Assembly (NCBI RefSeq): GCF_000379825.1
Contig: NZ_KB903814.1
Span: 818,322-882,321 of the forward strand
Length of the DNA stretch: 64,000 nucleotides
Origin: Longispora albida DSM 44784
Lineage (GTDB): Bacteria > Actinomycetota > Actinomycetes > Mycobacteriales > Micromonosporaceae
Direction of reading: 5' to 3'
Shown: positions 1-11,500 of the stretch, one piece after another
How the letters are laid out: every line of letters begins with the position of its first letter
Numbering within the stretch: position 1 is the first letter of the stretch
Notes under the pieces: generated by a model
Seen by the model: only the letters and a program-made list of their open reading frames with translations
Database searches by the model: none
What the model was told of the DNA's origin: nothing
Position numbers and translations under genes: made by a program

Positions 1-35
1 CTGGGGCTCCTCACGGCAGGCGAACCCGCGGAACG

Positions 36-485
36 CTACCGGGCGGAGGTCACCGCCGCGCCCCCAGGTACCGCAGCGGCCCCGGGCGCCCGCCGGGCGG
101 CGACCAGCAGCGCGGCGGGGATGAGCCCGAGCGGGAACCCGGACGGCACCAGGACGACCGCGCCGAGCGTGACCCAGGCCCCGAGGACCCAGCCCGTGTA
201 CCCGGGCATGGCCACCCCGGCCTTCGCCAGCCGGGCGATCAGCAGGCCGAGGACGAGGAGCGGGACGCCGAAGCTGCCGAGGAATCCCCAGAAGTTCAGC
301 AGTGTCTCCTGGTTGGCCACGTCCTCCACGTTGGAGACTCCGCGCAGGTCACCGCCGAGCCAGTTGTCCCAGAAGGCCGTGGTGCGGATACCGAAGACGA
401 GCATGTGGACGGCGGAGATCACGACGAGCAGCCGGCCGGCCCACAGCGAGAGGCGCTGGGCGGCGGGGGTGGCGAATCCGGGCAT
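36..485 (-). CDS. Small four-helix membrane protein, DUF6463-like
   Basis: The 149-residue product is mostly hydrophobic. About four membrane segments are visible: one near the N-terminus (LLVVISAVHMLVFG), one around GVPLLVLGLLIARL, and two in the second half. The pattern, including the N-terminal helix with a His and the FWGFLGSFG stretch, resembles the DUF6463 family, whose function is unknown. The ATG at 485 is preceded by GGAGGA at a good distance, which supports this start over upstream alternatives. It is transcribed divergently from a TetR gene 79 bp away, so it is the likely regulated target of that repressor. The family assignment is from memory of the sequence pattern. Confidence 0.7.
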   Translation of the reverse strand: MPGFATPAAQRLSLWAGRLLVVISAVHMLVFGIRTTAFWDNWLGGDLRGVSNVEDVANQETLLNFWGFLGSFGVPLLVLGLLIARLAKAGVAMPGYTGWVLGAWVTLGAVVLVPSGFPLGLIPAALLVAARRAPGAAAVPGGAAVTSAR

Positions 486-527
486 GACTGTCCTCCGGGA
501 GTTCGGATGGTTCGTGATTACGAGACG

Positions 528-558
528 TTGAGTTCCGGAACTTATGGTTCCGTATACT
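528..558 (+). promoter_or_regulatory. TetR promoter with overlapping palindromic operator
   Basis: A TTGAGT -35-like hexamer (528-533) and a TATACT -10 hexamer (553-558) flank the palindrome GTTCCGGAAC (532-541). This overlaps a second inverted repeat, GGAAC-N5-GTTCC (537-551). The -10 lies 6 nt before the ATG at 565, so the mRNA should be leaderless. An operator between -35 and -10 suits autorepression and would also control the divergent membrane gene. The 19-bp spacer is slightly long. Confidence 0.6.
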
Positions 559-564
559 GCTCCC

Positions 565-1140
565 ATGGGCAGCGGAAAGCAACCTCCAGGGCGGCCGAGG
601 GACAGTCGGGTGGATCACACCATCGCGGCGGCGGTCCGCGAGCTGATCGTCGAGACCGGCTACTCAGGACTGACGATGGACGCCGTCGCGGCCAGGGCCG
701 GCGTCGGCAAGGCCGCGATCTACCGCAGGCACAGCTCGAAGGCCTCGCTGGTCTTCGCGAGCCTCCTCCACGGCGCGACCCCCCAGCCACTCCCCCGGAC
801 GGGCACGCTGCGCGGCGACCTCACCGCGCTGGCGGAGACGATCGTGGGCGACATCGCCAATCCCCTGGCCATGGCCGCCGCACCCGGCCTGATGGCAGAT
901 CTGGCCGAGCAGCCCGAGGTGGCCGAGCTGTTCCGGCAGACGTTCTTCGCCGGCGAGCAGGCCGAGATCGAGGGCATCCTGAGCCGCCACGGCGTCACGG
1001 CCGACGCCGAGCTGCTGCACGCGCAGATGCTCGGCACGGCCTTCGCCTGGCTGTACCTGCTCCGCAAGCCCCTCACCCCGGGCCTGCCCGGCCACATCGT
1101 CGCCAGCGCCCTGGCGAGCCTCGGCCAGCCGGAAAACTAG
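565..1140 (+). CDS. TetR/AcrR family transcriptional regulator
   Basis: The 191-residue protein has a typical N-terminal TetR helix-turn-helix. The recognition region reads MDAVAARAGVGKAAIYRRHS, followed by an all-helical ligand-binding half that also fits the TetR_C-type fold. The start at 565 was chosen over the ATG at 544 because 544 lies inside the operator palindrome and upstream of the -10 hexamer TATACT. It sits divergently from the small membrane protein, and the shared intergenic palindromes suggest it represses both. The ligand is unknown. Confidence 0.9.
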   Translation: MGSGKQPPGRPRDSRVDHTIAAAVRELIVETGYSGLTMDAVAARAGVGKAAIYRRHSSKASLVFASLLHGATPQPLPRTGTLRGDLTALAETIVGDIANPLAMAAAPGLMADLAEQPEVAELFRQTFFAGEQAEIEGILSRHGVTADAELLHAQMLGTAFAWLYLLRKPLTPGLPGHIVASALASLGQPEN

Positions 1141-1176
1141 GGACCCGACCGGCGGGCCATGTCCTATGGTGGCCCG

Positions 1177-1611
1177 ATGTCAAAGATCATCAAATTCCAG
1201 GTCACCTTCGACTGCGCGAGCCCCGTCCGCGTCGGGCTCTTCTGGTGCGAGGTGCTGGGGTACGTGCCGGTGAAGGCCCCCGAGGGCTTCGCCACCTGGG
1301 AGGACTTCGATCGCTCGCTGCCAGGGGACAAGCAGGGTTCGTGGTTCGCGTGTGTCGACCCGACGGGCGTCGGCTCGCGGCTGTACTTCCAGCGCGTACC
1401 CGAGGGCAAGGTCGTCAAGAACCGGGTGCACCTCGACGTCCGGACCGGCGCCGGCCTCGTCGGCCAGGAACGCCTCGACGTTCTCGAAGCCGAGTGCGCC
1501 CGGCTCGAAGCGCTCGGCGCTGTACGCGGCCAGCTCCTGCTCGCCGACGAGGTGAACGAGTCCTGCCAGCTCATGCAGGACGTCGAGGGCAACGAGTTCT
1601 GCCTCGACTAG
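1177..1611 (+). CDS. VOC (glyoxalase-like) domain protein
   Basis: The 144-residue protein has a single vicinal-oxygen-chelate fold of the Glyoxalase_6 kind. It opens with a beta strand FQVTFDC, has DPTG near the middle, and ends in the GNEFCLD signature that usually closes the second half-module. The usual activities are dioxygenase, isomerase or drug-binding functions; substrate and metal cannot be assigned. A TATGGT hexamer at 1165-1170 lies 6 nt upstream of the ATG at 1177, so a leaderless start is preferred to 1159. Its stop overlaps the stop of the convergent kinase-like gene by 4 bp. A homologous VOC gene lies at 57186-57629 inside the Tn3-like element. Confidence 0.85.
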   Translation: MSKIIKFQVTFDCASPVRVGLFWCEVLGYVPVKAPEGFATWEDFDRSLPGDKQGSWFACVDPTGVGSRLYFQRVPEGKVVKNRVHLDVRTGAGLVGQERLDVLEAECARLEALGAVRGQLLLADEVNESCQLMQDVEGNEFCLD

Positions 1612-2426
1612 GAACCCTCACAGGCACCCAGCCACGCGTCGTTCAGCTCGGTGACGCTGGCGTACCGCCCGGCCGGGTCGGCAGCCGTCGCCCTGGCCAC
1701 CACGTCGAGCTGCGCCTGCGTGCCGCGCCAGGCCAGCTCGTCGTCCCCGGCGTCGAGCAGCAGCCTGATCGTCCGCCCGAGGTTGTACACGGTGGTCCGG
1801 ATGTCGATCACCGACCCCGGGCGGAACGGGTACTCCTCCGGCGACATGTACCGCACCGAGCCCGGCAGCTGCCCGGCCGGCTCGAACGGGCCCGGCCGGT
1901 ACTCGTCGAGGTCGCACAGCGCCATCGCCCCGGTACCGAAGTCGTAGAGCATGCAGCCGTCGTAGAGGTCCACGGCGACCAGCCCGGCCCGCTCGACGGC
2001 CAGGTGCGCGCCGAGAATCGCGGCGAGCGCCCGCTCGACGTCCGGTACCGGGCGCTGGCGGAAGCGGGCCATCGCGCTGGCCGGGTCGCGGCGGTCCACT
2101 GTGCGCGGCACGGTGGAGTGGTAGAGCACCTCGCCCGCCCGCCACGGGTACACCAGGGCCAGCGACCCCGCCACGCTGATCGCGTGCCGGATCGGGATGA
2201 TCGCCGGGTGCTGGACCATCGCGTGGAAGGCGACGGCCCGGCGCAGTGAGTCCTCGGCGCGCGCCTCACGGGCGGTCTTCACGAACCAGCGTTCCGTGCC
2301 GATTTCCACGCCGTACGCGACGCACCCCGAGTCCTGCTGGTCGAACACGCGGAACACTTCCCCCACCCTGCTCAGATACGCGGCGAGATCGTCAAGTGCG
2401 GCGATATCAAGCAGCGGGTGCGACAT
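1608..2426 (-). CDS. Divergent protein-kinase-like protein
   Basis: The 272-residue protein has a recognisable kinase-fold outline. WFVKTAREA near residue 50 could supply the ATP-binding lysine. The region around residues 145-160 (VAVDLYDGCMLYDF) sits where HRDxxxxN is expected but lacks the HRD triad and the canonical Asn. CDLDEY replaces DFG, and PGSVRYMSPEEY matches the activation-loop/APE region of Ser/Thr kinases. It may be an atypical kinase or a pseudokinase. The start is uncertain: 2426 has CAGG about 9 nt upstream, while 2435 and 2462 are in-frame alternatives. It runs divergently from the giant megasynthase gene about 120 bp away, so a regulatory link is possible but unproven. Confidence 0.65.
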   Translation of the reverse strand: MSHPLLDIAALDDLAAYLSRVGEVFRVFDQQDSGCVAYGVEIGTERWFVKTAREARAEDSLRRAVAFHAMVQHPAIIPIRHAISVAGSLALVYPWRAGEVLYHSTVPRTVDRRDPASAMARFRQRPVPDVERALAAILGAHLAVERAGLVAVDLYDGCMLYDFGTGAMALCDLDEYRPGPFEPAGQLPGSVRYMSPEEYPFRPGSVIDIRTTVYNLGRTIRLLLDAGDDELAWRGTQAQLDVVARATAADPAGRYASVTELNDAWLGACEGS

Positions 2427-2534
2427 ATCCAGCATCCTGCCAGGTTCACTGTCCGTGAGCATATGGGGCCACTGAGAGACCACTGTGGAATCCCTAGTAG
2501 AGGGTCGACCGGCGGGAATGTCGTACCCATTGGC

Positions 2535-2547
2535 TAGCATCGGCCTC
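2535..2547 (+). promoter_or_regulatory. Putative leaderless promoter of the megasynthase
   Basis: TAGCAT (2535-2540) fits the TAnnnT actinobacterial -10 pattern and lies 7 nt before ATG 2548. No Shine-Dalgarno site precedes that ATG. No convincing -35 is visible. The arrangement matches many other starts in this window. Confidence 0.4.
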
Positions 2548-5500
2548 ATGATCGCAGCTGTCAGTCACGGTCCGGCCCTGCCCGCCGACTCCGGCCTGCC
2601 CAGCACGCTGCCCGAGGCGCTGGCCACGGCCGCGGCACAGCACCCGGCACACGGCGTGCTCTGCGCGGGCCAGGCCCGCGATCTCCTCACCTACCCAGAG
2701 CTGCTGAGCAGGGCGGCCGAGGTGGCTGGCGGGCTGCGCGCGATGGGCGTCGCACCCGGCGATCCGGTCCTGGTCGAGGCCGCGGCGACCCGCGACTTCC
2801 TCACGGCTTTCTGGGGCTGCGTCCTGGCCGGCGCACTGCCAGCGCCGGTCACCGGCCAGATCCAGCAGGCTGCGGCTTCCGCTCTCGGCAACCCCCTCTT
2901 CCTCGGCACCGGCGGGGTGGACGTCGCCCGGCTGACCGGCCCGGCCCTCGCGCCCCACCGGCCGCAGCCCGGCGACGTGGCGCTGCTCCAGCTCAGCTCC
3001 GGCAGCACCTCCGGCACCCCGAAGATCATCCCGATCACCCACCGGGGCCTGCACGAGCTGGCGATCGGCGCGCGGGCCGGCCTGGGCATCTCGGCGGCCA
3101 GCCTCCTGCACAACTGGCTCCCGCTCGACCACTCCGGCGGTTTCCTGCTGTACCACGTGACCCCCGTCTGGCTGGGCGCATCCAACATCCACACCCCGAC
3201 AGCGTGGATCCTGGAGGAGCCGGGCCGGTGGCCTGGCCTGCTCGCCCAGGAGGGGGTGACGCACAGCTGGGCACCCAACTTCGGGTACCAGCTCACGGCG
3301 CAGGCCATCGGCGGCCGCCGGTGGGATCTGTCCAGGGTGGAGTCGCTGGCTTCCGGCGGCGAGCAGATCACGCTCCGCGCCGTGGAGGACTTCCTGGCGG
3401 CGACCGCACCGTCCGGCCTGGATCCCCGGGTCCTGATCTCCGCATGGGGCATGGCGGAGACCGCGACCGGCATCTGCTTCGCCCGCCTGTCCGACCCAGG
3501 CGTCCTGCACCGCGTGCGCGGCGAGAGCCTCGCCGGCGAGCTGGAGCCGGCCGCCGAGGACGACCCTGACCAGCGCGTCTTCTTCAGCGTCGGGCGCCCT
3601 TCTCCCGGCGCGTCGTTCCGGATCACGGGGGATGAGGGCGGGGTGCTACCCGAGCTGCACATCGGCCACCTCCAGGTCCGCTCGGCGCGGATCACCTCCG
3701 GCTACTGGGGCGATCCGGTGTCGACGGCGGCGGTGTTCACGGCCGACGGCTGGTTCGACACGGGCGACCTTGCCTTCATGTCCGGCGGCCAGATCACGAT
3801 CACCGGCCGGAGCAAGGACGTCATCATCCTCAACGGCGGCAACCACTACTGCCACGAGATCGAGGCCGCGGCCGGCGGCGGGCTGGTCGCGGCTGTCGGG
3901 GTCCCCGACCAGGCAACCGGCACGGAGGAGCTGGTCATCTGCCACGTCCCCCGGGCTGGCGAGACGGCTGAGGCCGCCGGGCAGCGGATCCGCGCGCAGG
4001 TGCACGACCGGCTCCAGCTCACCGTCGCCCGGGTCGTCGCGATGACCGAGGCTGAGTTCCCCCGGACCAGCAGCGGCAAGATCCAGCGCGGGAAGCTCCG
4101 CGACTGGCTTCTTTCAGAGTCCACATTGGATTCCGTACCGGGAGGCGCGACCACCCAGTTGCCGGCCGTCGCCGTGGAGGCGGCGCCAGCCCCGCCGGCG
4201 GGTACCACGCGCCTGTCGGCCAGCGCGGCCCGGAGCCTGATCCTCGCCGCTCTCGGCCGGCCGGCCGATCCGGACACGCCGTTCCACGAGCTGGGGCTGG
4301 GCTCGATCCAGCTCATCCAGCTCCGCGCCGAGCTGAGCGCCCGGCTGGGCTGGGAGGTGCCGCAGACGGCCTTCTTCGCGTACCCGACCGTCAGCGCGCT
4401 CGCCGCCCACCTCAGTTCCGGCCAGCCGGAGGGGGTGGCTGCGTCCGGTGCGGGCGGGGAGGCCGAGCCCGCCGACCGGCGGGTCGCGATCATCGGGATG
4501 GCCGCCCGGTTCCCCGGCGCGGAGGATCCTGAGGAGTTCTGGGCAGCGCTGCTGGCCGGGAAGGACAGCGTCCAGCGCTTCGCCGGCCTGCCAGAGCACC
4601 TGGTCCCGGTCACGGGGGCGCTCGCAGACATCGAGGGCTTCGACGCCGGCCTGTTCGGGATCGGCGAGCGCGAGGCCGAGCTGCTCGACCCGCAGCACCG
4701 CCTGTTCCTTGAGGTGTGCCACGGCGCGCTGGAGAACGGCGGGTACGGCGTTCAGCCGCCCGGCGCCCGCATCGGCCTGTACGCGGGCAGCGGCATGAAC
4801 CTCTACACCGGACAGACCCACTCCCGGCGGCTCGGCGAGCCCGGCGACCCGGTGACCGCGATCCAGGCGGCGATCGGCAGCCAGCCGGACTTCCTCCCGT
4901 CCCGCGTCGCGTACCGGCTCGGGCTGACCGGCCCGGCCGTCGCCGTGCAGACCGCGTGCTCGACCTCGCTCGTCGCGGTGCACCTCGCCGTGCAGGCCCT
5001 GCTGTCCGGTGACGCCGACCTGGCGCTGGCCGGGGCCGCCGCGGTGCACGTTCCGCAGGTCACCGGGTACGAATGGGCGGAGGGCTCGATGCTGTCCCCG
5101 ACCGGGGAGATCCGGCCCTTCGACGCGGCGGCTGACGGGGTCGTCGGCGGTAACGGGGTCGCCGCTGTCCTGCTCAAGCCGTACGCGAGAGCCCTGGCGG
5201 ACGGCGACACCATTCACGGCGTGATCCTCGGTTCGGCGATCAACAACGACGGGGCCGCGAAGGCCGGGTTCACCGCGCCGAGCGTCGGCGGCCAGGCCGA
5301 CGTGATCCGCCGGGCGCTGCGCACGGCCGGGGTGTCGCCCGGCACCATCGGGTACGTCGAGGCGCACGGCACCGGTACGGCGCTCGGCGACCCGATCGAG
5401 TTCGCCGCGCTCACCGAGGTCTACGAGCGTCCGCCGGGCGGCCGGATCGTGCTGGGCTCGGTGAAGGCCAACATCGGGCACCTGGACAGCTGCGCCGGGA

Positions 5501-8500
5501 TGGCCGGGCTGATCAGGGCCGTGCTGAGCCTGCGCGAGGCGGCATTCGCGCCGCAGATCAAGTTCGCCAGCCCGAATCCGCAGCTCGACCTGGCCGGAAG
5601 TCCCTTCAGGATCGTCACGGCCGCAGAGCCCTGGCCGGCAGGCCCCGGCCCGCGCCGGGCGGCGGTGAGCGCGCTCGGCGTCGGCGGTACGAACGCGCAC
5701 GTGATCCTGGAGGAGCCGCCGGCCGTGCCAGCGCGGCCTGAGCCGCTGCCACTCGGGATCTATCCGGTGTCCGCGATGACGGCCGAGGGGCTGGCTGAAG
5801 TGGCCCGCCGTCACGCCGAGTACCTGCGCGCCAACCCCGGCCTGCCGGCTGCGGACCTGGCCGTGACCGCCGGAGCTGGCCGCCGCCACCTGCCGCACCG
5901 GTTCGTCGCGCTCGGGACCAGTCCGGCCGAGCTGGCTACGGCCCTCGAAGCCGGTCCGTCCGCTCCGGACATTCCACGCGGCCCGGTCGCCTTCACGTAC
6001 TCCGGCCAGGGCCTCACCCCGACGGACACCGCCGGCCTCAGCCGGTTCCCGGTCTGGCGCGCCACGTACGAGCGGTGCCTCGCGGCGGCTGGCGGGTCGC
6101 TCGGCGTCCAGGGCGGCCTCGTCGCCCAGCAGATCCAGCTCACGGAGCTGTGGCGGTCGTGGGGTGTGGAGCCGGAACTGGCGGCCGGGCACAGCCTCGG
6201 TGAGTACGCCGCGCTGTACGCGGCCGGCGTGCTGTCCCTTGAGGACACCATGCGCCTGGTGTCGGTCCGCGATCAGCTCTTCGGGGAGGCGATGGCCCCC
6301 GGTGCCATGCTGATCGTCTTCGCCGGACCGGCCGATACGGCCGATGTCGTCGCCGAGCTGGGCGGGGCCGGCCTGGAGCTGGCTGTCGTCAACACCACGG
6401 CACAGCACGTCCTCGCCGGGCCGGCCGAGGCGGTCGGCCGGGCCGAGGCCGTCCTGGCCGGGCGCGGCGTGGCCACGCGCAGGCTCGCCGCCGAGCGCGC
6501 CTTCCACACGGCGATGGTCGAGCCCGCGCTGCCCGGGCTGCTCGCCGCAGCGGCCGGCGTGCGGTTCAGCCCGGCGCGCATCCCCGTGGTCGGCAGTTCC
6601 GACGGCGTGGTGCATCCGGCGGGATGGGTGCCGGCGGGCGATCACCTGGCCCGGCACGCCCGGCAGGCGACTCGCTACGACCTGACCCTGGACGCGCTGG
6701 CCGCCTCCGGGTGCCGGATGTTCCTGGAGATCGGCCCGGCGGCCGTGCTGACGGCGGTGGGGCTGGAGCACAGCCCGGACGGCCGGTTGTGGGTGCCGTC
6801 GCTGCGGCCCGGCACTCCGGCTCTCGACACTCTCCTGGGCTCCGTCGCCAGCCTGCACACCGCAGGTGTAGCCCTCGACTGGCATGCCCTGACCAGCCAC
6901 AGTGGAGGCCGCCGCGTGCCGCTGGCCGCTTATCCGTATGCCCGTGACACCCAGCCGGAGGCGGCTCCGGCCGTGCTGGCCGGGCTGCTCGACGGCGCGC
7001 TCTCCCGGGTACTCGGCGGGCCGGTCACCGATCCGGACGCGAGCCTGCTGAGCCTGGGGGCCGACTCGCTCATGCTCGTCAACCTGGCTCAGGAGATCGA
7101 ACGCGACTACGGCGTGAAGGTCAGCCTGAGGGAGCTGTTCGGCGACCTGGGTACTCCGGCACGGCTGGCGGCGGCCGTCCAGGACCGCGGCACGCCGAGA
7201 CCGGCGATTCCCGGGCAGCGGACTGCTCCCGTCGTTGAACGCCTTGTACCCAGCGCGGACGTCCAGCCAGTGCCCAAGGAGGATGTCCAGCGCGCGGCGC
7301 CGCCTGTGCCGGTCGCAGCGGATACCTCTGCGATCGAGCGGATCATCCAGGAGCAGCTGCGGGTGATGAGCCAGCAGCTCGACGTCCTCCGGGGCACCAG
7401 CGAGCCCGCCACAGTGTCCTTGCCAGTACCCGCGCCGGTGCCGGTGCCGGTGCGCGAGCCGGTCCAGGGTGGGCTCGATTTCAGCCTCTACTTCTTCGGC
7501 GACTACCCGGCCGGGGACACCACCGACGCGTACCAGGCTGTGCTGTCGGCGGCCGAGTACGCCGACGTGAACGGGCTGCACGGTGTGTGGCTGCCCGAGC
7601 GCCACTTCCACTCCTTCGGCGGCATCTTCCCGAATCCGTCGGTGCTCGCCTCGGCCGTCGCCGCCCGGACCAGCCGGATCAGGATCAACGCCGGCTCGGT
7701 CGTCCTCCCGCTGCACCATCCGATCCGGGTCGCCGAGGAATGGTCCGTGGTGGACAACCTGTCCGGCGGGCGGGTCGGGCTGGGCTGCGCGCCAGGCTGG
7801 CACGCCAACGACTTCGTGTTCTTCCCGGAGAACTACGGCCAGCACAAAGACGTCATGTACGACAACCTCGGCACCGTCCTCCGGCTGTGGCGGGGCGAGC
7901 CGGTCGCGGCCAGGTCCGGCGACGGCCGCGAGATCGAGGTCTCGCTGTACCCGCGCCCCGTGCAGGCGGTGCCGCCCGTGTTCACCGCGATCGTCGGCAA
8001 CCCGGACAGCTACCGGCAGGCGGCGGCCGAGCGCGTCGGCGTCGTCACCAACCTGATGACCCAGGGCATCGCCGACCTGGCGCGCAACATCGCGCTGTAC
8101 CGCTCGGAGTACCCGGGGGGCCGGGTCGTCGTCCTGGTCCACACGTATCTCGGGCCGGACGCCGAGCGGGCCAGGGCCGAGGCTTTCGAGCCGTTCTGCT
8201 CGTACCTGCGTTCCTCGCTGTCCCTGCTCGGCCAGGTCGCCAACAGCCTCGGCATGAAGATCGGGGCGGAGACGGCTGAGGACGACATCCAGTTCATGCT
8301 GGAGCGGGCCTACGAGCGGTACTGTGCCGAGCGCGCCCTGATCGGCAGCCCGGAGAGCGTCGCGCCGGTCCTCGCGGAGCTGACCGCCGCCGGTGCCGAC
8401 GAGATCGCGTGTTTCGTGGACTTCGGGCTGCCCGCCGCCGCGGTACGGGCTGGCCTGCCGTACATCGTGCAGCTCCAGGACCTCGTGCCAGCTCAGGCCG

Positions 8501-11500
8501 CCCGGCACCGCCAGGAGACCGTGCAGCCCGTGCAGCCCGGGAACAACACCGAACCCGCTTCAGTCATCGAGGCTCCGATCGCGCCGGGGCAGCGGCGGCT
8601 GTGGCTGTCGGAGCAGCTCGATCCCGGGCAGCCCTCGTACAACGAGGCGGTGGCCATCCAGCTCGACGGCCCGCTGGACGTGGCGGCGCTCCGGGCGGGG
8701 CTCAAGGCGCTCACGGTCAGGCACCACCCACTCCGGACCGGGTTCCGGGACGGCAAGCAGCTCATCTACCCGGCCTGGCCCGGCGACCTGACGGTCGAGG
8801 ATCAGGACGGGGAAGCGGAGGCGGCCGTCCGGGCCGCGATGGCCGAGGAGAGCCAGCGGGCCTTCGGGCTCGGGGCCGGGGAGGTCTTCGCCGCCCGGCT
8901 GCTGCGCTTCTCCCCCGCCCAGCACGTCCTCGTCCTGTCGTTCCACCATCTCGCGAGCGACGGCTGGTCGTACAAGGTGCTCACCCGCGACCTGTCCGCG
9001 CTGTACGCGGCGGCGGTGACCGGCGAGCCTGCGAGCCTGCCCGAGCTGCCGGTCACGTATGCGGAGCTGGCCGCCAGGCAGGCCGATCCGAGCCCGGCGA
9101 GCCTCGCCTACTGGCGGGGGCAGCTCTCCCCCGAACCGCCCCGGCTGCGGCTGCCCGCTGACGGCGCGGGGCCGGGTGAGCGCCCGGGCCGGAGCCTGTT
9201 CGCCGACTTCCCGGCCGAGCTGGCCGAGCAGGCGAAGGAATTCAGCCGGGCCGAGGGTGTGACGCTGTTCGCGACGCTGCTGGCCGCGTTCGCCGCGAGC
9301 GTGTGCCGGTTCAGCGGGCAGGACGAGTTCGTGCTCGGTACCGGGGCGGCGAGCCGGCCGGCGGAGGCTGCCGACCTGGTCGGTTTCTTCACCGCCACGC
9401 TGCCGATCCGGGCCGATCTGACCGGCGATCCGTCGCTGCGCACGCTCGCCCGGCAGCTGCACAACACGTTCGCCGAGGCCTTCGACTACGCGGTGCCGTT
9501 CGACGAGCTGGTCCGGGCTGTGGGGCCCGACCGGCTGCCGGGGCGCAACCCGTTCTTCGACGTGGCGATCGAGTTCGAGGGCGATGGCGCGTTCGAGCTG
9601 GAGCTGCCCGGTGTCACGGCCACGCTGCTGCGTGCCGGGCTGGACAAGGCTCCGCTCGACCTCATGGTCTACCTGTCGCACGGGGCTGGCGGGATGCGCG
9701 CGCACGTCGAGTACACAGTGGATGTTCTGTCGGAGGAGACCGTGCGGGGCATCCTCGGCGTCTTCCGGCAGGTGCTCGGCCGGGCAGTGCGGCATCCGGA
9801 CGCGAGTCTCGGCCAGCTGCTGGCAGAGGAGGGCGCCGATCCGCTGGCCGGGCCGGTGTCACAGGCTCCCGAGGTCACGCTGGGTGCCCTGTGTGAGCGG
9901 TGGGCGGCGGATCCCGGGCCGGCGATCCAGCACGGGAGCCAGGTGTGGACGCATCGTGAGCTGCACGGCCGGGCCACAGCGCTCGCCTCGCTCGTCCACG
10001 CGCAGGGCATCGCGCCGGGTGATCTCGTCGCGGTCTGCCTGCCGCGCGGCCCGGAGCTGGCCGCCGCGTGCCTGGCGGTGCTGCGAGCCGGCGGGGCTTT
10101 CCTGCCGCTCGATCCGGCGCTGCCCGAGGCCAGGCTGCGCCTGATGATGGCCGACAGCGGCGCGCGCCTGCTGCTCACCCATCGTGGTGGCCTCGAAACC
10201 AAGACCCCCATCGTGTACGTGGAGGACGAGGCCCCCGAGGGCTACCAGCTTCCGCCAGTGCCCGCCGATCCGGAGGCACTCGCCTACTGCGTCTACACCT
10301 CCGGGTCCTCCGGCACGCCCAAGGGTGTGCTGGTCCCGCACCGGGCCGTGGTCAACACCGTCCACTGGCACCTCGGCGCACTGCTGGACGGCCGGCCGAG
10401 GGTGAGCCAGCTGCTCAGCCCGGGGTTCGACGCGGGGATCTGTGAGCTGTTCACGACCCTGGCCTCGGGCGGGACGCTGGTCATCTCGCCGGAGGAGGTG
10501 CGCGCCGATCCGGCTGCCCTCGCCGCCTGGCTGACGGCGGAGGCGATCGAGGTCGCGTTCGTGCCTGCCGTGCTCGCCGAGCCGCTGTTCGCCGAGCCGG
10601 TCACGCTGCGGGTGCTGATCACCGGGGGCAGCGCGCTGACCGCCCGGCCTCCGGCTGGTTTCCCCGCTGTCGTCGTCAACGAGTACGGGCCGACGGAGAA
10701 CGGGATCGTCACGACGGCCGGGGTGGTCGCGCCCGAGCCCGCCGCCGGGCTGCCGCACATCGGGCAGCCGATCCCCGGCGTGCGGCTGGCGATCCTCGAT
10801 CCCGATGGCCGGGCCGTGCCGCCCGGGCTGCCGGGTGAGCTGTGGGCTGCCGGGCGGGGCCTGGCCCTCGGGTACCTGGGCCGTCCGGAGGAGACGGCCG
10901 CAGCGTTCGGCACCCTCGACGGCGAGCCCGCGTACCGGACGGGCGACCGGGTGCGGCTGCGGCCGGACGGCAGCCTCGACTTCCTCGGGCGGCTGGACGA
11001 GCAGGTGCAGGTCCGGGGGTACCGGGTCGAGCCGGCCGAGGTCACCGCGACCCTGCGGGCCACGCCCGGCGTGCAGGACGCGGTGGTGGTGCCGCGCGGC
11101 GACCGGCTCGTCGCTTACGTCGTGTCCACCCGCTCGACGGCCGAGCTGCGCGACCATCTGGCGGGCCTGCTCCCCGAGCCGATGATCCCGTCCAGCTGGA
11201 TCGGCATGCCGGCCCTGCCGCTCACCCCGAACGGCAAGGCCGACCTGGCGGCGCTGCCCGTCCGGGCGATGCTCGACGAGCCAGCCGCCGAGCCGGCCAC
11301 GCCAGCCGAGCGCCGGGTGCACGCCGCCTTCACCGCAGAGCTCGGCACGGCCGACGTACCGGCCGACCGGTCCTTCTTCGAACTCGGCGGCCACTCGCTC
11401 TCCGCCGTCCGGGTGGCCAACGCGCTCGGGATCAGCCCGGCCGCGCTGTTCCAGGCCCCGACGGTCCGGCGGCTCGCAGCAGTGCTCGACCCGGTCGAGG

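Noticed and set aside
4114..8508. Long minus-strand open frame inside the megasynthase
   Set aside because: It is a mirror frame of the PKS coding sequence caused by high GC content; the plus-strand protein has intact domains throughout.
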